Notes: generated from the sequence alone by a model not told the origin. A stretch of DNA of 64,000 nucleotides from Mucilaginibacter achroorhodeus (GCF_007846095.1 NZ_VOEI01000002.1:682001-746000), one strand, 5' to 3'; shown: positions 42,710 through 53,810, numbered from the stretch's first letter. Made by a program: numbers and translations.

Positions 42710-43693
42710 ATGCAGAAAATTTCGAAGATCGCAGTCCTTACATCAGGTGGTGATGCCCCGGGCATGAATCCATGCATCAGGGCTGTTGTACGTACCGCTA
42801 TATATAACGGCTTGCACGTAGCCGGTGTTCGCCAGGGCTACCAGGGGCTTATCGACAATAATATGTATGACATGGACCCACGCTCGGTTAGTAATATACT
42901 TAACCTTGGGGGTACCATTCTTAAAACCGCAAGATGCTTACCATTCCGTACTGATGAAGGTATGGAAACCGCATATAAAAACTTAAAAGCTAACGGCATT
43001 GACGGCCTTGTTGTAATTGGTGGCGACGGTACATTTACCGGTGCGCTGCGTTTTTCAAAAAAGTACCCTGATATAGCTGTTATAGGTGTACCCGGTACTA
43101 TAGATAACGACCTGTACGGATCAACCTACACACTGGGTTTTGATACCGCTACCAATACCGTAATCGAAGCTATTGACAAGATACGCGATACCGCAGATGC
43201 ACACGACCGCCTTTTCTTTATAGAGGTTATGGGCCGCGACTCTGGTGCTATTGCCCTGCGTGCAGGAATATCCTGCGGAGCAGAGGCTATTTTATTACCC
43301 GAGCGCGATACGGCTATTGAGCATCTTATAGAGAATCTTAAGGCTGGGCAGTACAATAAAAAGTCATCAAGTATTGTTATAGTTGCAGAGGGTGATAAAC
43401 GCGGTGCTTATGACCTTGCCGAAGAAGTTAGGAAACAGGTTAAGTTTTACGATATAAAAGTTACTATCTTAGGCCACTTACAACGCGGTGGCAGTCCGTC
43501 GGCATTTGACCGGATACTGGGTAGCCGCCTTGGTTTTGCTGCCGTAAATGCCTTAATAAAAGGCGAAACACAAAAGATGGTTGGTTTGGAGGCCAATCAT
43601 ATCAAATTAACCGACCTCGAAGAGGCCTTAACCCAACATCAGTTTAAACTGGAAGAGGATCTGATGGAAATGTCAGATATATTATCGATATAA
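42710..43693 (+). CDS. pfkA: ATP-dependent 6-phosphofructokinase
   Basis: 327 aa from the ATG at 42710, where family homology begins (MQKISKIAVLTSGGDAPGMN); the frame upstream is AT-rich noncoding text. Key sites are the ATP loop TSGGDAPGMN, GGDGTFTGA, the catalytic PGTIDND motif (Asp as base), MGRDSG and the effector/substrate site GHLQRGGSPSAFDR. GGDGT, with Gly after Asp, suggests ATP rather than pyrophosphate as donor. It commits fructose-6-phosphate to glycolysis. The stop codon is immediately followed by the ATG of the degenerate kinase gene, then gap 5 bp later, forming a tight glycolytic operon. Confidence 0.97.
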   Translation: MQKISKIAVLTSGGDAPGMNPCIRAVVRTAIYNGLHVAGVRQGYQGLIDNNMYDMDPRSVSNILNLGGTILKTARCLPFRTDEGMETAYKNLKANGIDGLVVIGGDGTFTGALRFSKKYPDIAVIGVPGTIDNDLYGSTYTLGFDTATNTVIEAIDKIRDTADAHDRLFFIEVMGRDSGAIALRAGISCGAEAILLPERDTAIEHLIENLKAGQYNKKSSSIVIVAEGDKRGAYDLAEEVRKQVKFYDIKVTILGHLQRGGSPSAFDRILGSRLGFAAVNALIKGETQKMVGLEANHIKLTDLEEALTQHQFKLEEDLMEMSDILSI

Positions 43694-45543
<1,850 letters not shown>

Positions 45544-45562
45544 GTTTTAGCCACTTATAAGA

Positions 45563-45592
45563 AAGAGCCTCGCAATTGCGGGGCTTTTTTTT
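45563..45592 (+). terminator. Terminator of the pfkA-gap operon
   Basis: AGCCTCGC and GCGGGGCT (one G-U) form a short-loop stem followed by T8. Confidence 0.9.
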
Positions 45593-45660
45593 GCCCACAC
45601 TTTTTTTCACAAGGTGTCATTGTGAGGCACGAAGCTATCTGCAAACTTAAAAGTGCCACT

Positions 45661-45716
45661 CACTGGTCGAAGGTTATACCTTCGATCCAAAACAAAGCAA
45701 GAATCCTTCTTGCGAA
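45661..45716 (+). repeat. Partial copy of the CACTGGTCGAAG element
   Basis: It starts CACTGGTCGAAG, has CTTCGATC and a GCAAGAATCCTTCTTGC hairpin at the spacing seen in the full 118-bp elements, then diverges. The distal half and the right terminal repeat are missing. Confidence 0.65.
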
Positions 45717-45757
45717 CAAACAAAAACATTCTGCCCTCTCCCCTGCTTAATACTACC

Positions 45758-46639
45758 ATGAAAGATCTGATCAAACGTTTTAAAGTTGCCGATACCAAGA
45801 AGTTCTCGCTGGATGATTACAGTACGGATGACACTTTGAATTTTAAAAAGGAAGAAGCCGAAGACCTGTTAGCCGAACTGATCGAGGAAACTGCAAAGCT
45901 GCAGAATCGCTTATATGCAGCAAACTCCAAGTCGTTGCTTATCATTTTTCAGGCGATGGATGCAGCAGGGAAAGATAGTGCCATCGCACATACCATGTCG
46001 GGCTTAAACCCGCAGGGCTGCCAGGTGTACAGTTTTAAACAACCAAGTGCCGAGGACTATGAACATGATTTTTTGTGGCGACATTATAAATCACTTCCCG
46101 AGCGTGGACGCATTGGTATACATAACCGATCGCATTATGAGAATGTACTGGTAACTAAAGTACACCCGGAATTTATCTTAAAGGAAAATATCCCCGGCAT
46201 AAAAAAGGTGGACGACATTGATAAAAAGTTTTGGCAGCAACGTTACGAGAGTATCCGCAACTTTGAAAGCCATTTAGCCGAAAACGGAACAGTGATCATT
46301 AAATTCTTTCTGTACCTGTCTAAAGACGAACAAAAAGAACGCTTTTTAAAACGCATAGAAGACCCGGAGAAAAACTGGAAATTTAGCGCTGCAGATATCA
46401 AAGAGCGTGAACGCTGGAAGGATTACATGCAAGCTTATGAAACAGCAATTAAAGAAACCAGCACAAAAGAATGTCCATGGTATGTGTTGCCTGCAGATAA
46501 AAAATGGTTTACCAGGATAGCTATTTCTACCATTGTACTGCATACGCTAAAAGAGATGAAACCAGAGTACCCTGAACTACCTAAAGATGAAAAGAATGGG
46601 TTAGAAGAAACGCGGAGATTGCTGGATGAAGAGAAATAA
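45758..46639 (+). CDS. PPK2-family polyphosphate kinase / nucleotide phosphotransferase
   Basis: 293 aa from the ATG at 45758. An in-frame extension upstream runs through a repeat remnant and was rejected. The Walker A region is FQAMDAAGKDSAIAHTMSGLNPQG, followed by YSFKQPSAEDYEHDFLWRHYKSLPERGRIGIHNRSHYENVLV, the PPK2 lid and Walker B area. An FLYLSKDEQKERFLKRI segment and PWYVLPADKKWFTR occur near the end. The family moves phosphate between inorganic polyphosphate and AMP, ADP or GDP. By length and motif order it is a one-domain class I or III enzyme; the direction cannot be decided by eye. It is a single gene. Confidence 0.93.
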   Translation: MKDLIKRFKVADTKKFSLDDYSTDDTLNFKKEEAEDLLAELIEETAKLQNRLYAANSKSLLIIFQAMDAAGKDSAIAHTMSGLNPQGCQVYSFKQPSAEDYEHDFLWRHYKSLPERGRIGIHNRSHYENVLVTKVHPEFILKENIPGIKKVDDIDKKFWQQRYESIRNFESHLAENGTVIIKFFLYLSKDEQKERFLKRIEDPEKNWKFSAADIKERERWKDYMQAYETAIKETSTKECPWYVLPADKKWFTRIAISTIVLHTLKEMKPEYPELPKDEKNGLEETRRLLDEEK

Positions 46640-46644
46640 AAAAC

Positions 46645-46757
46645 ATGTCATTGCGATCCGCCGGCTGGCGGAGAAGCAACCTCATAGGACAAGCATACTG
46701 AACTGCCTATGAGATTACCACGTCTCTCGATATTCATTTGGATCCTCGCAATGACAT
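46645..46757. repeat. Palindromic GTCATTGCGA repeat
   Basis: It opens with ATGTCATTGCGATCC and closes with CCTCGCAATGACAT, giving a long imperfect palindrome with internal GAGATTACCACGTC text shared with 51131-51220 and 62003-62112. It lies between the convergent PPK2 and SDR genes. Confidence 0.75.
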
Positions 46758-46770
46758 CTTTTATTTAACC

Positions 46771-47493
46771 TTACCAGGGCGTAACACCGTAATCACTAAA
46801 GTAACCGCCGGTTGGGCCATCCTTATCTATCATGGCATATTTAACAATCGGAGCAGCACCGTCCTCAACGGTTTTGTAGCCCTGGTTGTTGTTAAAGTCG
46901 GTTTTAGTATAGCCGGGGTTAACTGCATTTATCCTGAAATTTTTAAGCTCATAAGCCAAAGCAATAGTGTACCCGTTAAGTGCGCTTTTTGAAGGACCAT
47001 AGGCAGCAGTTTTTACCTCATAATGTCTCCATGTTGGGTCTGTATGCAAGCCAAGCGATCCCAGGTCTGACGTAACGTTAACTATCCGCGGGTTTGGCGA
47101 ATTCTGCATTAGCGGCACAAAGGTTTTTGTTACGCGAGCCACTCCGAAAACGTTCACTTCATATACCTTGCGGTAAGTTTCGATAGGTGTATTTAACACC
47201 GGCTGCGGGATGCTTCCCGGGATACCTGCATTATTGATCAGTACATCCAGGTGATCTATTTTTGCAGATAAAGTTTCGTAAGCACGCTGTACGGACTCAT
47301 CGTCGATAACATCTATCAACAATAGCTCAACATTAGTTAAACCCTCGCTATGCAATTGCTCAACGGCTTCGTTACCGCGTACTTCATCGCGGCAGCCCAG
47401 GTAGATGTGGTAGCCGGCAACAGCCAGCTGGCGGGCGGTTTCCAGGCCAATACCTTTATTGGCACCGGTTATTAAAACAGTTTGTTTTTCCAT
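46771..47493 (-). CDS. Short-chain dehydrogenase/reductase
   Basis: 240 aa, a classical SDR. TGANKGIG cofactor loop at 10-17, DVLINNAG at about 84-91, VNVTSDLGSL containing the catalytic Ser, and YGPSKSALNG with the Tyr-x3-Lys pair. An Arg in the cofactor segment (CRDEVRGN) suggests NADP preference. It resembles carbonyl-reductase-like enzymes; the substrate is not evident. It follows the AraC-type regulator by 51 bp on the same strand, so the two are likely one transcription unit with the regulator controlling its own neighbour. Confidence 0.92.
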   Translation of the reverse strand: MEKQTVLITGANKGIGLETARQLAVAGYHIYLGCRDEVRGNEAVEQLHSEGLTNVELLLIDVIDDESVQRAYETLSAKIDHLDVLINNAGIPGSIPQPVLNTPIETYRKVYEVNVFGVARVTKTFVPLMQNSPNPRIVNVTSDLGSLGLHTDPTWRHYEVKTAAYGPSKSALNGYTIALAYELKNFRINAVNPGYTKTDFNNNQGYKTVEDGAAPIVKYAMIDKDGPTGGYFSDYGVTPW

Positions 47494-47544
47494 AATGCAA
47501 AGCTAATGCAGCACAGGTTTACGGCCGCTGTACATTGCAAGGCA

Positions 47545-48441
47545 TTAATTGTACATTTCACGGATTTGTTGCCGGAAAGCCATTGGGGTAGTATTAGTAA
47601 GGCGTTTAAAGAAACGGTTAAAATAAGCGGCATCTTCAAAACCTAACTGGTCGGCCACCTCCTTAACAGATAGCGCAGTATGCAGCAGGCTGCGTTTTGC
47701 CTCAACCAATAGCCGGTCGTGTATATGGCCGATGGCTGTTTTGCCGCTGTGCTGTTTAACACTATCGTTTAAATGGCCCGGCGTAATATTTAATAAGTCG
47801 GCATAAGAAGCTACATCATGAGTAGTGGCGTAGTGCTCCCCTATCAGTTCCTGAAATTTCCTGAATAAACTTAAGCAATAATTCTGATTTACTTTATGTT
47901 CCCCAAACTGCTCGTTGTAGAGCCTGCTTAGATAGATTAGTGCTACCCTCAGCCACGATGCAAGCATCTGATTTTGCCAAACGCCACCTGCGTTATATTC
48001 GTTGGTTAATTTGCTTAGCACATCCTGTAAATAAGCGTAATCATCGTCGCTTAAAATCAGTTCATGCATGCTTAAAGGATTGGTAATAATTGGCAGGTTA
48101 CGCAAAGTTCGGTTTTCCTCCAGCATCAAAAACGCTTCGGTAAAGCTAAGCACATAGCCTTTCATTGGTTTGCTCTCTTCTTTAAGATGTACTTGCTGAG
48201 GAACAGTAAAATAGAAATGCCCGGGTTTAATTGTGTAGGGCAAAAAATCTATCCAATGCCTGCTATCTCCCTGCTCAACCAGCGCCATAAAAAAGTAATC
48301 CTTACGGTGTGGTTTCAAAAAAGCAGCATCGATAACGATATCAACGCCATTGGCTGCGTAAACCGTTATATCTGTACGGTTGCCGGCCAAGTTAGCTAAA
48401 GGGTATGCAATTATCTTTTCAGGTGCTGTTAATACCGACAT
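47545..48441 (-). CDS. AraC-family transcription regulator
   Basis: 298 aa. The N-terminal sensing half (about 1-180) is a cupin-like region with PGHFYFTVPQQVHLKE. The C-terminal two helix-turn-helix units (about 195-298) show YADLLNITPGHLNDSVKQHSG and SVKEVADQLGFEDAAYFNRFFKRLTNTTPMAFR, the standard AraC signature. It probably activates the SDR gene 51 bp downstream in response to an unknown small molecule. Confidence 0.94.
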   Translation of the reverse strand: MSVLTAPEKIIAYPLANLAGNRTDITVYAANGVDIVIDAAFLKPHRKDYFFMALVEQGDSRHWIDFLPYTIKPGHFYFTVPQQVHLKEESKPMKGYVLSFTEAFLMLEENRTLRNLPIITNPLSMHELILSDDDYAYLQDVLSKLTNEYNAGGVWQNQMLASWLRVALIYLSRLYNEQFGEHKVNQNYCLSLFRKFQELIGEHYATTHDVASYADLLNITPGHLNDSVKQHSGKTAIGHIHDRLLVEAKRSLLHTALSVKEVADQLGFEDAAYFNRFFKRLTNTTPMAFRQQIREMYN

Positions 48442-48490
48442 TGTACAAAAGTAACTTGATCATTTCCATCGCTCTGTCAAAAACGCATTA

Positions 48491-48691
48491 TCACATTAAT
48501 TCGCCGTCCTTTTTTACATGGTAGGTTTTATAAGCCATGTAATATAACAAAAGCGTTGGGATGATATAGAACAACGCACCGCCGTAACTCACTTCCGGAA
48601 ACGTTGATATGATGCTGTACGCCAGCAATGCTAAGGCTACCGTACCACCTATCAGATACAGGTAAAAGAATTTGCCGCGCCCATCACTCAT
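48491..48691 (-). CDS. Small two-helix membrane protein coupled to glgB
   Basis: 66 aa. Two hydrophobic segments (about 8-28, FFYLYLIGGTVALALLAYSI, and about 36-54, GGALFYIIPTLLLYYMAY) with polar, charged ends. Its ATG overlaps the glgB stop as ATGA, so it is translationally coupled to the branching enzyme and is the last gene of that unit. No family is recognised. The coupling and the clean membrane pattern argue that it is real. Confidence 0.65.
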   Translation of the reverse strand: MSDGRGKFFYLYLIGGTVALALLAYSIISTFPEVSYGGALFYIIPTLLLYYMAYKTYHVKKDGELM

Positions 48692-50874
48692 GCCTTATCT
48701 CCTTTCGCTTTAGCCGAAGATGCGTCGTTACGTTTAAATACAACAGCTGCTAAAGGCGGTATAGTGATAGTGATGGAATCAGGGCGACCGCTCCATTCTT
48801 CTTTTTCAGACGCGAGTGGTTCAAAATTGCCTACGCCACCACCCCAGTACTCTTTCTTATCAGAGTTAAACACCTCCTGCCAGTTACCTGCAGCAGGTAC
48901 CCCTATCCTGTAATTATGATGAACCGCCGGTGTCATATTCAAAACCACTAACAGGTCATTTGCGCGATCAATACCTTTGCGGATGAACACCAGTATAGAC
49001 TGCTCATAGTTACCTGCATCTATCCACTCGAAGCCTGTCCAGTCGAACGCTTTCTCATACAGCGCTGGCTCTGATCTGTAAAGCTGGTTAAGTGCCTTAA
49101 CGGTTTCTTTTATTCCGAAGTGACTATCATACTCCAGCAAATGCCAGTCTAATGAATACTGGAAGTTCCATTCTTCGCTTTGTGCAAACTCGCCGCCCAT
49201 AAACAGCAGTTTGGTACCGGGATGTGTAAACATAAAGCTGTATAGCACACGCAGGTTAGCAAAGCGCTGCCAGTCGTCGCCGGGCATTTTGCCTATCATG
49301 GATCCTTTGCCGTAAACTACCTCATCATGCGAGAACGGCAGCATAAAGTTTTCAGTGAAAGCATAGACCAAACTGAAGGTCAGCTGATCCTGGTGGTATT
49401 TACGGTAGATAGGGTCGCGGGCAAAATACTTAAGGGTATCGTGCATCCAGCCCATCATCCATTTCATACCAAAGCCCAGGCCACCGGTGAATACCGGCCT
49501 GCTTACCCCGCTGAAGGATGTAGATTCTTCGGCAATGGTTTGCACATCGGGGAAGTTGCTGTAAACGGTTGAGTTAAACTCTTTGAGGAAATCAATGGCT
49601 TCAAGATTTTCATTACCACCGAAAATATTTGGTTCCCACTCGCCGTGGTTGCGGGAGTAATCCAAATATAGCATGGATGCCACAGCATCAACACGCAGGC
49701 CATCGATATGGTACCTGTCTAACCAAAACAATGCGTTACTGATGAGGAAAGCCTTAACCTCGTTGCGACCATAATTGAATATATAGGATTTCCAATCCGG
49801 GTGGAAACCTTTACGCACATCTTCATGCTCGTATACATGTGTACCGTCAAACCGGTATAAACCATGTGCATCGCCGGGAAAATGCGAAGGTACCCAATCG
49901 AAAATTACCCCGATGCCCGCTTTGTGCAGTTCTTCAACCAGATACATCAGATCCTGCGGCGTTCCATAACGCGATGAAGCGGCAAAGAAACCCGTGATCT
50001 GGTAACCCCAGCTTGGATAATAAGGGTGCTCCATCAAAGGCATAAACTCTACATGTGTAAAGCCCATTTCGGTAATGTAGGGTACCAGTTTTTCTGCTAC
50101 CTGGCGATAATTTAAAAATTCGTCAGGACTCTCCGAACTGCGCGCCCATGAACCCAAATGCATTTCGTAAACAGAATATGGTTTATCCAGCGCATTATGC
50201 TTGTAACGGTTTGCCATCCAGTCCTGGTCTTTCCACTCGTAAAAAGTATCAGCAACAATGGAAGCCGTATGCGGAGGAATCTCCCAACGCAAAGCGAAAG
50301 GATCACTTTTCTCCAGCGTTTCACCGCTTGATGATTTAATGAAGTATTTATAAGTTTCGCCGACGCCTACATGAGGGATAAAACCTTCCCAAATGCCTGA
50401 TGCATCCCAACGAGGGTTAAGCGAATGCGAACCACTGTTCCAGCCGTTAAAATTACCTATAACCGATACATATTGCGCATTCGGTGCCCAAACGGCAAAA
50501 TACGTACCTACCACACCATGATGCTCTACCACGTGCGAACCAAACTTTTCGTAAAGTTTGTAATGCTTACCACCCTTAAACAGGTCTATATCAAAATCGG
50601 TAAAGCGGCTATATGGCTCAACAGGTTTTAACCCCGTTGTACTTTGCACCACCTCAAGCTTTTTAGCTTTTGCCTTTGAAGGCTTTTGATCAGCAACAGG
50701 TGCCGTTTCATCAGTTTTTGCCTTAACAGCACGTTTGGCCGCAGGCTTTTTAACCGCTACTTGTTCACTTACAGAAGGGGCTGTTTCAACAGTTTTTGTC
50801 GCTGCTTTTTTGCTGGTTTTAACGGGTTTGCTCTCGGTAAGTTTATCGGTTGGTTTGGAAGTTTGTTTTGCCAT
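48688..50874 (-). CDS. glgB: 1,4-alpha-glucan branching enzyme with Lys/Ala-rich extension
   Basis: 728 aa. CBM48 about 105-210 (GTYFAVWAPNAQYVSVIGNFN), GH13 barrel about 230-610 with nucleophile D396 (DGLRVDAV), acid/base E449 (IAEES) and D517 (SHDEVV), then an all-beta C-terminal domain. It makes alpha-1,6 branches in glycogen in the cytoplasm. The first about 85 residues are a disordered basic tail rich in Lys, Ala, Pro and Thr (KKPAAKRAVKAK), which is not part of the usual enzyme. No glgA or glgC is in the window. Related sugar genes follow upstream: GH31, GH13 and GH65. Confidence 0.96.
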   Translation of the reverse strand: MAKQTSKPTDKLTESKPVKTSKKAATKTVETAPSVSEQVAVKKPAAKRAVKAKTDETAPVADQKPSKAKAKKLEVVQSTTGLKPVEPYSRFTDFDIDLFKGGKHYKLYEKFGSHVVEHHGVVGTYFAVWAPNAQYVSVIGNFNGWNSGSHSLNPRWDASGIWEGFIPHVGVGETYKYFIKSSSGETLEKSDPFALRWEIPPHTASIVADTFYEWKDQDWMANRYKHNALDKPYSVYEMHLGSWARSSESPDEFLNYRQVAEKLVPYITEMGFTHVEFMPLMEHPYYPSWGYQITGFFAASSRYGTPQDLMYLVEELHKAGIGVIFDWVPSHFPGDAHGLYRFDGTHVYEHEDVRKGFHPDWKSYIFNYGRNEVKAFLISNALFWLDRYHIDGLRVDAVASMLYLDYSRNHGEWEPNIFGGNENLEAIDFLKEFNSTVYSNFPDVQTIAEESTSFSGVSRPVFTGGLGFGMKWMMGWMHDTLKYFARDPIYRKYHQDQLTFSLVYAFTENFMLPFSHDEVVYGKGSMIGKMPGDDWQRFANLRVLYSFMFTHPGTKLLFMGGEFAQSEEWNFQYSLDWHLLEYDSHFGIKETVKALNQLYRSEPALYEKAFDWTGFEWIDAGNYEQSILVFIRKGIDRANDLLVVLNMTPAVHHNYRIGVPAAGNWQEVFNSDKKEYWGGGVGNFEPLASEKEEWSGRPDSITITIPPLAAVVFKRNDASSAKAKGDKA

Positions 50875-51040
50875 AGTGAGTGCGGGTGCTTAAGCCCAAC
50901 GGTAAATCGGTTACAGTAAATGTAACTAAATATATCACTATAGAACAGACTTTAGAAGGAGATGTTTCTTTAAAAAGAAAAACGCCTGAGAAAGCCTCTC
51001 CCCAACCCCTCTACAGGGAAGGGGATTTATTAAAGCTTTT

Positions 51041-51114
51041 GTCATTCTGAGCGACAGCGAAGAATCTAAACGCTGGCAATGAACGCAGGCAGATGCTTCG
51101 TTTCTCAGCATGAC
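51041..51114. repeat. GTCATTCTGAGC hairpin repeat
   Basis: It opens GTCATTCTGAGCGACAGCGAAGAATC and closes CTCAGCATGAC. Related text starts at 56463. Confidence 0.6.
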
Positions 51115-51130
51115 AAAAACTTATAAGTTG

Positions 51131-51220
51131 TAATTGCGAGCGATAGCGCGGCGATCTCTTAACAGGTATTTCAAACGCGATGAGATTGCCACGTCGCTAC
51201 GCTTCTCGCAATTGACATGA
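51131..51220. repeat. GTCATTGCGAGC-family palindromic repeat
   Basis: It opens TAATTGCGAGCGATAGCGCGG and closes TTCTCGCAATTGACATG, with GAGATTGCCACGTC inside, as in the copies at 46645 and 62003. Confidence 0.7.
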
Positions 51221-51226
51221 TTTTAT

Positions 51227-51263
51227 AAACAAACAGCCCCAACAATGTTAGGGCTGTTTGTTT
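51227..51263 (-). terminator. Terminator of the GH31 gene
   Basis: A 13-bp stem (AAACAAACAGCCC with GGGCTGTTTGTTT) and an 11-base loop, flanked by T- and A-rich text; it is usable on both strands. Confidence 0.75.
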
Positions 51264-51267
51264 TCTT

Positions 51268-51295
51268 ACCCTCTTTCCGCAAGCGGAAAGAGGGT
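51268..51295. repeat. CCCTCTTT hairpin
   Basis: ACCCTCTTTCCGC and GCGGAAAGAGGGT form a perfect 13-bp stem with a 2-base AA loop. Relatives lie at 10793-10872 and 59071-59093. Confidence 0.7.
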
Positions 51296-51329
51296 CGCGC
51301 ATCCCGATAGCTATCGGGACAGGGTGAGT

Positions 51330-53810
51330 CTACCCAAATATCTCTATAAACTTAAAGTTCTTAGTAAATTTAAACTCGTAGGTTTTATCGGCATTTACGC
51401 TGATGCTGCCTATCTCTTTACCATCAGCTATAATTTTTGATGGCACGAAAGGCAAGCCGTTTATTTTAAAGTGATATCCTTCGTAACGCGGGGTGTACAA
51501 ACCTTCCATGCTTTGTTTGATGGTTAGTTTGTTGGCATCACCGTTCACAACAAATTTCTTCTCCAGATAAATATCCTGCTCGTATGCGAAGGTTTCACCG
51601 TAGTCCTCGAAAAGGAAGGAATTGACCTCGTAGTTAGTGTAGAAGATGTTAAGTTTCACCTCCTCAATTTCTTTTTCGCCCGTATATTGCATCACCGGAT
51701 ATTCAGGAATAACAGAGCCTGCCTTTACGAAAACCGGCATCACGTCTAAAGGTGTTGGTACAGTTATTTCGCTACCTCCCTCAACTGCATCCAGGCTCCA
51801 GAAATCGTACCAGGTACCTTTTGGCAAATACACGTTACGGCTCTTTTGTCCCGGCTCCAGAACAGGGCATATCAATATTTTATCCCCGTAAGTAAATTCA
51901 TCCTGGCGGAAATGGTTAGACAGTACTTCCTGCTCGTGCATCAGCACCGGTCTCAGAATAGGAAAACCATAGCGATGGTGCTCCCAAAATGTTGAGTACA
52001 GGTAAGGGATAAGCCTGTAACGTAACTCTATAAATTTACGGTTAATAGATGTAAACGGCTCGCCGAAGCTCCAGGGCTCACGCTCTTTGGTATCACCGGC
52101 AGAGTGAGCGCGCATGAACGGAGAGAATGTTCCCATCTGGATCCATCGGGTAAACAATTCGCCGTCAGGTTCGCCGCTAAAGCCACCTATGTCGGTACCG
52201 CAAAATGAGATACCTGATACTGATAAGCGCTGCAACTGGATATTCCCTAACTTCAGGTGTTCCCATGATGCCACGTTATCACCGGTCCAAACAGACGAGT
52301 AGCGTTGCACGCCCGAATAACCGGCACGCGTGATGGTGAATGGACGTTTATTTTTCATTTGCTTGCGCAAACCTTCATAAGTTGCGCGCACCATCTGCAT
52401 ACCATAAACGTTGTGTGCCTTACGGTGCGATCCACGGTAACCATCGTACTGGTGGCGCACATCATCCGGGAAGGTACCCGAACCAAATACAGCCGGCTCG
52501 TTCATATCATTCCAAACACCTGCAACACCTGTTTCCACCAAACCTTCGAACAGGTCACCCCACCAGGCGCGTACCTCGGGGTGGGTAAAATCAGGGAACT
52601 GGCAACGGCCCGGCCAAACGTGGCCTTCCATAAAGTAGTCATCGCAACGGCGACAGAAATATTTTTTCTCCTTCCCTTCCTTAAATACCCAGTAATTATC
52701 ATCCACGCGGATACCGGGATCAATGATCACCACCGTTTTAAAGCCGCTTTCGGCCAAATCAGCGATCATCTTCTTGGGGTTAGGAAAATATTTAGGGCTC
52801 CAAGTAAAGCAACGGTAGCCATCCATATAATCGATATCCAGGTAGATACCGTCGCAAGGGATGCGGTTCTTGCGGAAACCATTTGCTATTACACGTACCT
52901 TATTTTCGGGATAGTAGCTCCATCGGCATTGATGATAACCCAGCGCCCATAGCGGCGGCATAGGGTGCGTACCGGTAAGCAGATGGTAGTTTTTCACCAC
53001 ATCCATCATGTGCGGGCCGTGGATATAATAATACTGCATCTCGCCACCATCAGCCCAGAAACTGGTTTTGGTGCGGTCTTCAGATCCAAAATCAAAGTGT
53101 GCTTTGAAAGTATTGTCAAAGAAAATACCGTGAGCAATGCCTTCATTTAAACTGATGTAGAACGGGATGGCACGGTAAAGCGGATCCTGGTTGAACCCGA
53201 ATGAGTAAGCATCGGTATTCCAGTTCTTCAAACGCTTGCCACGCAGGTTAAACTCTGTGGCCTTATCGCCTAATCCAAAAAAGCTTTCCTGCTCTTGGGT
53301 GGTTTTAGTGCAATACACGTAGTAACCACCAAACTGGGTATTCTCTTCCCAGTGCATGGGTACGGCATCAGCATCAGTGATATGATCATCCTTATCAGAG
53401 AACGATATAAAGAAATCTGCCTTACGGATATGACAGTTTACCTCAGAAGTTGAAACACGGTATTCCAGTTCATTTTCAAGCAAAGTAAAATCTACATGCT
53501 TTTGGGGCAGTTTTTCAACCGCATAAGAAAACTCTTCTAAGAAAACGCTGTGAGGCGCTAAACGCACACGGATGATCTCGTTGGTGACCACCACGATCTC
53601 CACTTTGGCATCGCCATCACTAAAGAATATTCTGTTACCCACTTTCTCGGCATGGTTGGGTGTGCCAAGATATTTTTTTACAATGGGTTTTATGCTTTCT
53701 GCCGGGTTGTTAAGATGGTGAAACTCTTCCTCATCAACCGCAATTTCTTCCACCTGCAGCAACTTCGCCGTTATCAATTCAGGATTTGGGTCAGGTACAT
53801 TTTCTGCCAT
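51330..53810 (-). CDS. GH31 alpha-glucosidase
   Basis: 826 aa. An N-terminal beta domain (about 40-270) includes SFFGLGDKATEFNLRGKR. The barrel has GIYLDIDYMDGYRCFTW, nucleophile D435 in GVWNDMNEP, and acid/base D511 in WTGDNVASW, followed by FCGTDIGGFSGEPDGELFTRWIQ. No signal peptide is seen, so it is cytoplasmic. It hydrolyses terminal alpha-glucose from maltodextrins or related oligosaccharides. A CxRCxxxFxxxxxxGRC-like cluster (CRRC at about 386-389 and C403) is unusual and could be structural. It lies on the same strand as the amylase and GH65 genes upstream but has its own flanks. Confidence 0.95.
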   Translation of the reverse strand: MAENVPDPNPELITAKLLQVEEIAVDEEEFHHLNNPAESIKPIVKKYLGTPNHAEKVGNRIFFSDGDAKVEIVVVTNEIIRVRLAPHSVFLEEFSYAVEKLPQKHVDFTLLENELEYRVSTSEVNCHIRKADFFISFSDKDDHITDADAVPMHWEENTQFGGYYVYCTKTTQEQESFFGLGDKATEFNLRGKRLKNWNTDAYSFGFNQDPLYRAIPFYISLNEGIAHGIFFDNTFKAHFDFGSEDRTKTSFWADGGEMQYYYIHGPHMMDVVKNYHLLTGTHPMPPLWALGYHQCRWSYYPENKVRVIANGFRKNRIPCDGIYLDIDYMDGYRCFTWSPKYFPNPKKMIADLAESGFKTVVIIDPGIRVDDNYWVFKEGKEKKYFCRRCDDYFMEGHVWPGRCQFPDFTHPEVRAWWGDLFEGLVETGVAGVWNDMNEPAVFGSGTFPDDVRHQYDGYRGSHRKAHNVYGMQMVRATYEGLRKQMKNKRPFTITRAGYSGVQRYSSVWTGDNVASWEHLKLGNIQLQRLSVSGISFCGTDIGGFSGEPDGELFTRWIQMGTFSPFMRAHSAGDTKEREPWSFGEPFTSINRKFIELRYRLIPYLYSTFWEHHRYGFPILRPVLMHEQEVLSNHFRQDEFTYGDKILICPVLEPGQKSRNVYLPKGTWYDFWSLDAVEGGSEITVPTPLDVMPVFVKAGSVIPEYPVMQYTGEKEIEEVKLNIFYTNYEVNSFLFEDYGETFAYEQDIYLEKKFVVNGDANKLTIKQSMEGLYTPRYEGYHFKINGLPFVPSKIIADGKEIGSISVNADKTYEFKFTKNFKFIEIFG

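Larger units (their letters stand above)
50875..51329. other. Repeat-rich noncoding gap between glgB and GH31 genes
   Basis: 455 bp holding, in order, a CTCCCCAACCCCTCTACAGGG remnant, two GTCATT-type repeats (51041-51114 and 51131-51220), a terminator (51227-51263), a CCCTCTTT hairpin (51268-51295) and a perfect CCCGATAGCTATCGGG palindrome (51304-51319). The glgB promoter must lie near 50880-50990. Confidence 0.65.

Noticed and set aside
45653..45757. 35-residue extension of the PPK2 protein
   Set aside because: It runs through a repeat remnant; family homology starts at the ATG at 45758.
52305..52952. 215-codon plus-strand frame inside the GH31 gene
   Set aside because: It is antisense to a complete GH31 enzyme, has no recognisable domain and arises from the codon bias of the real gene.
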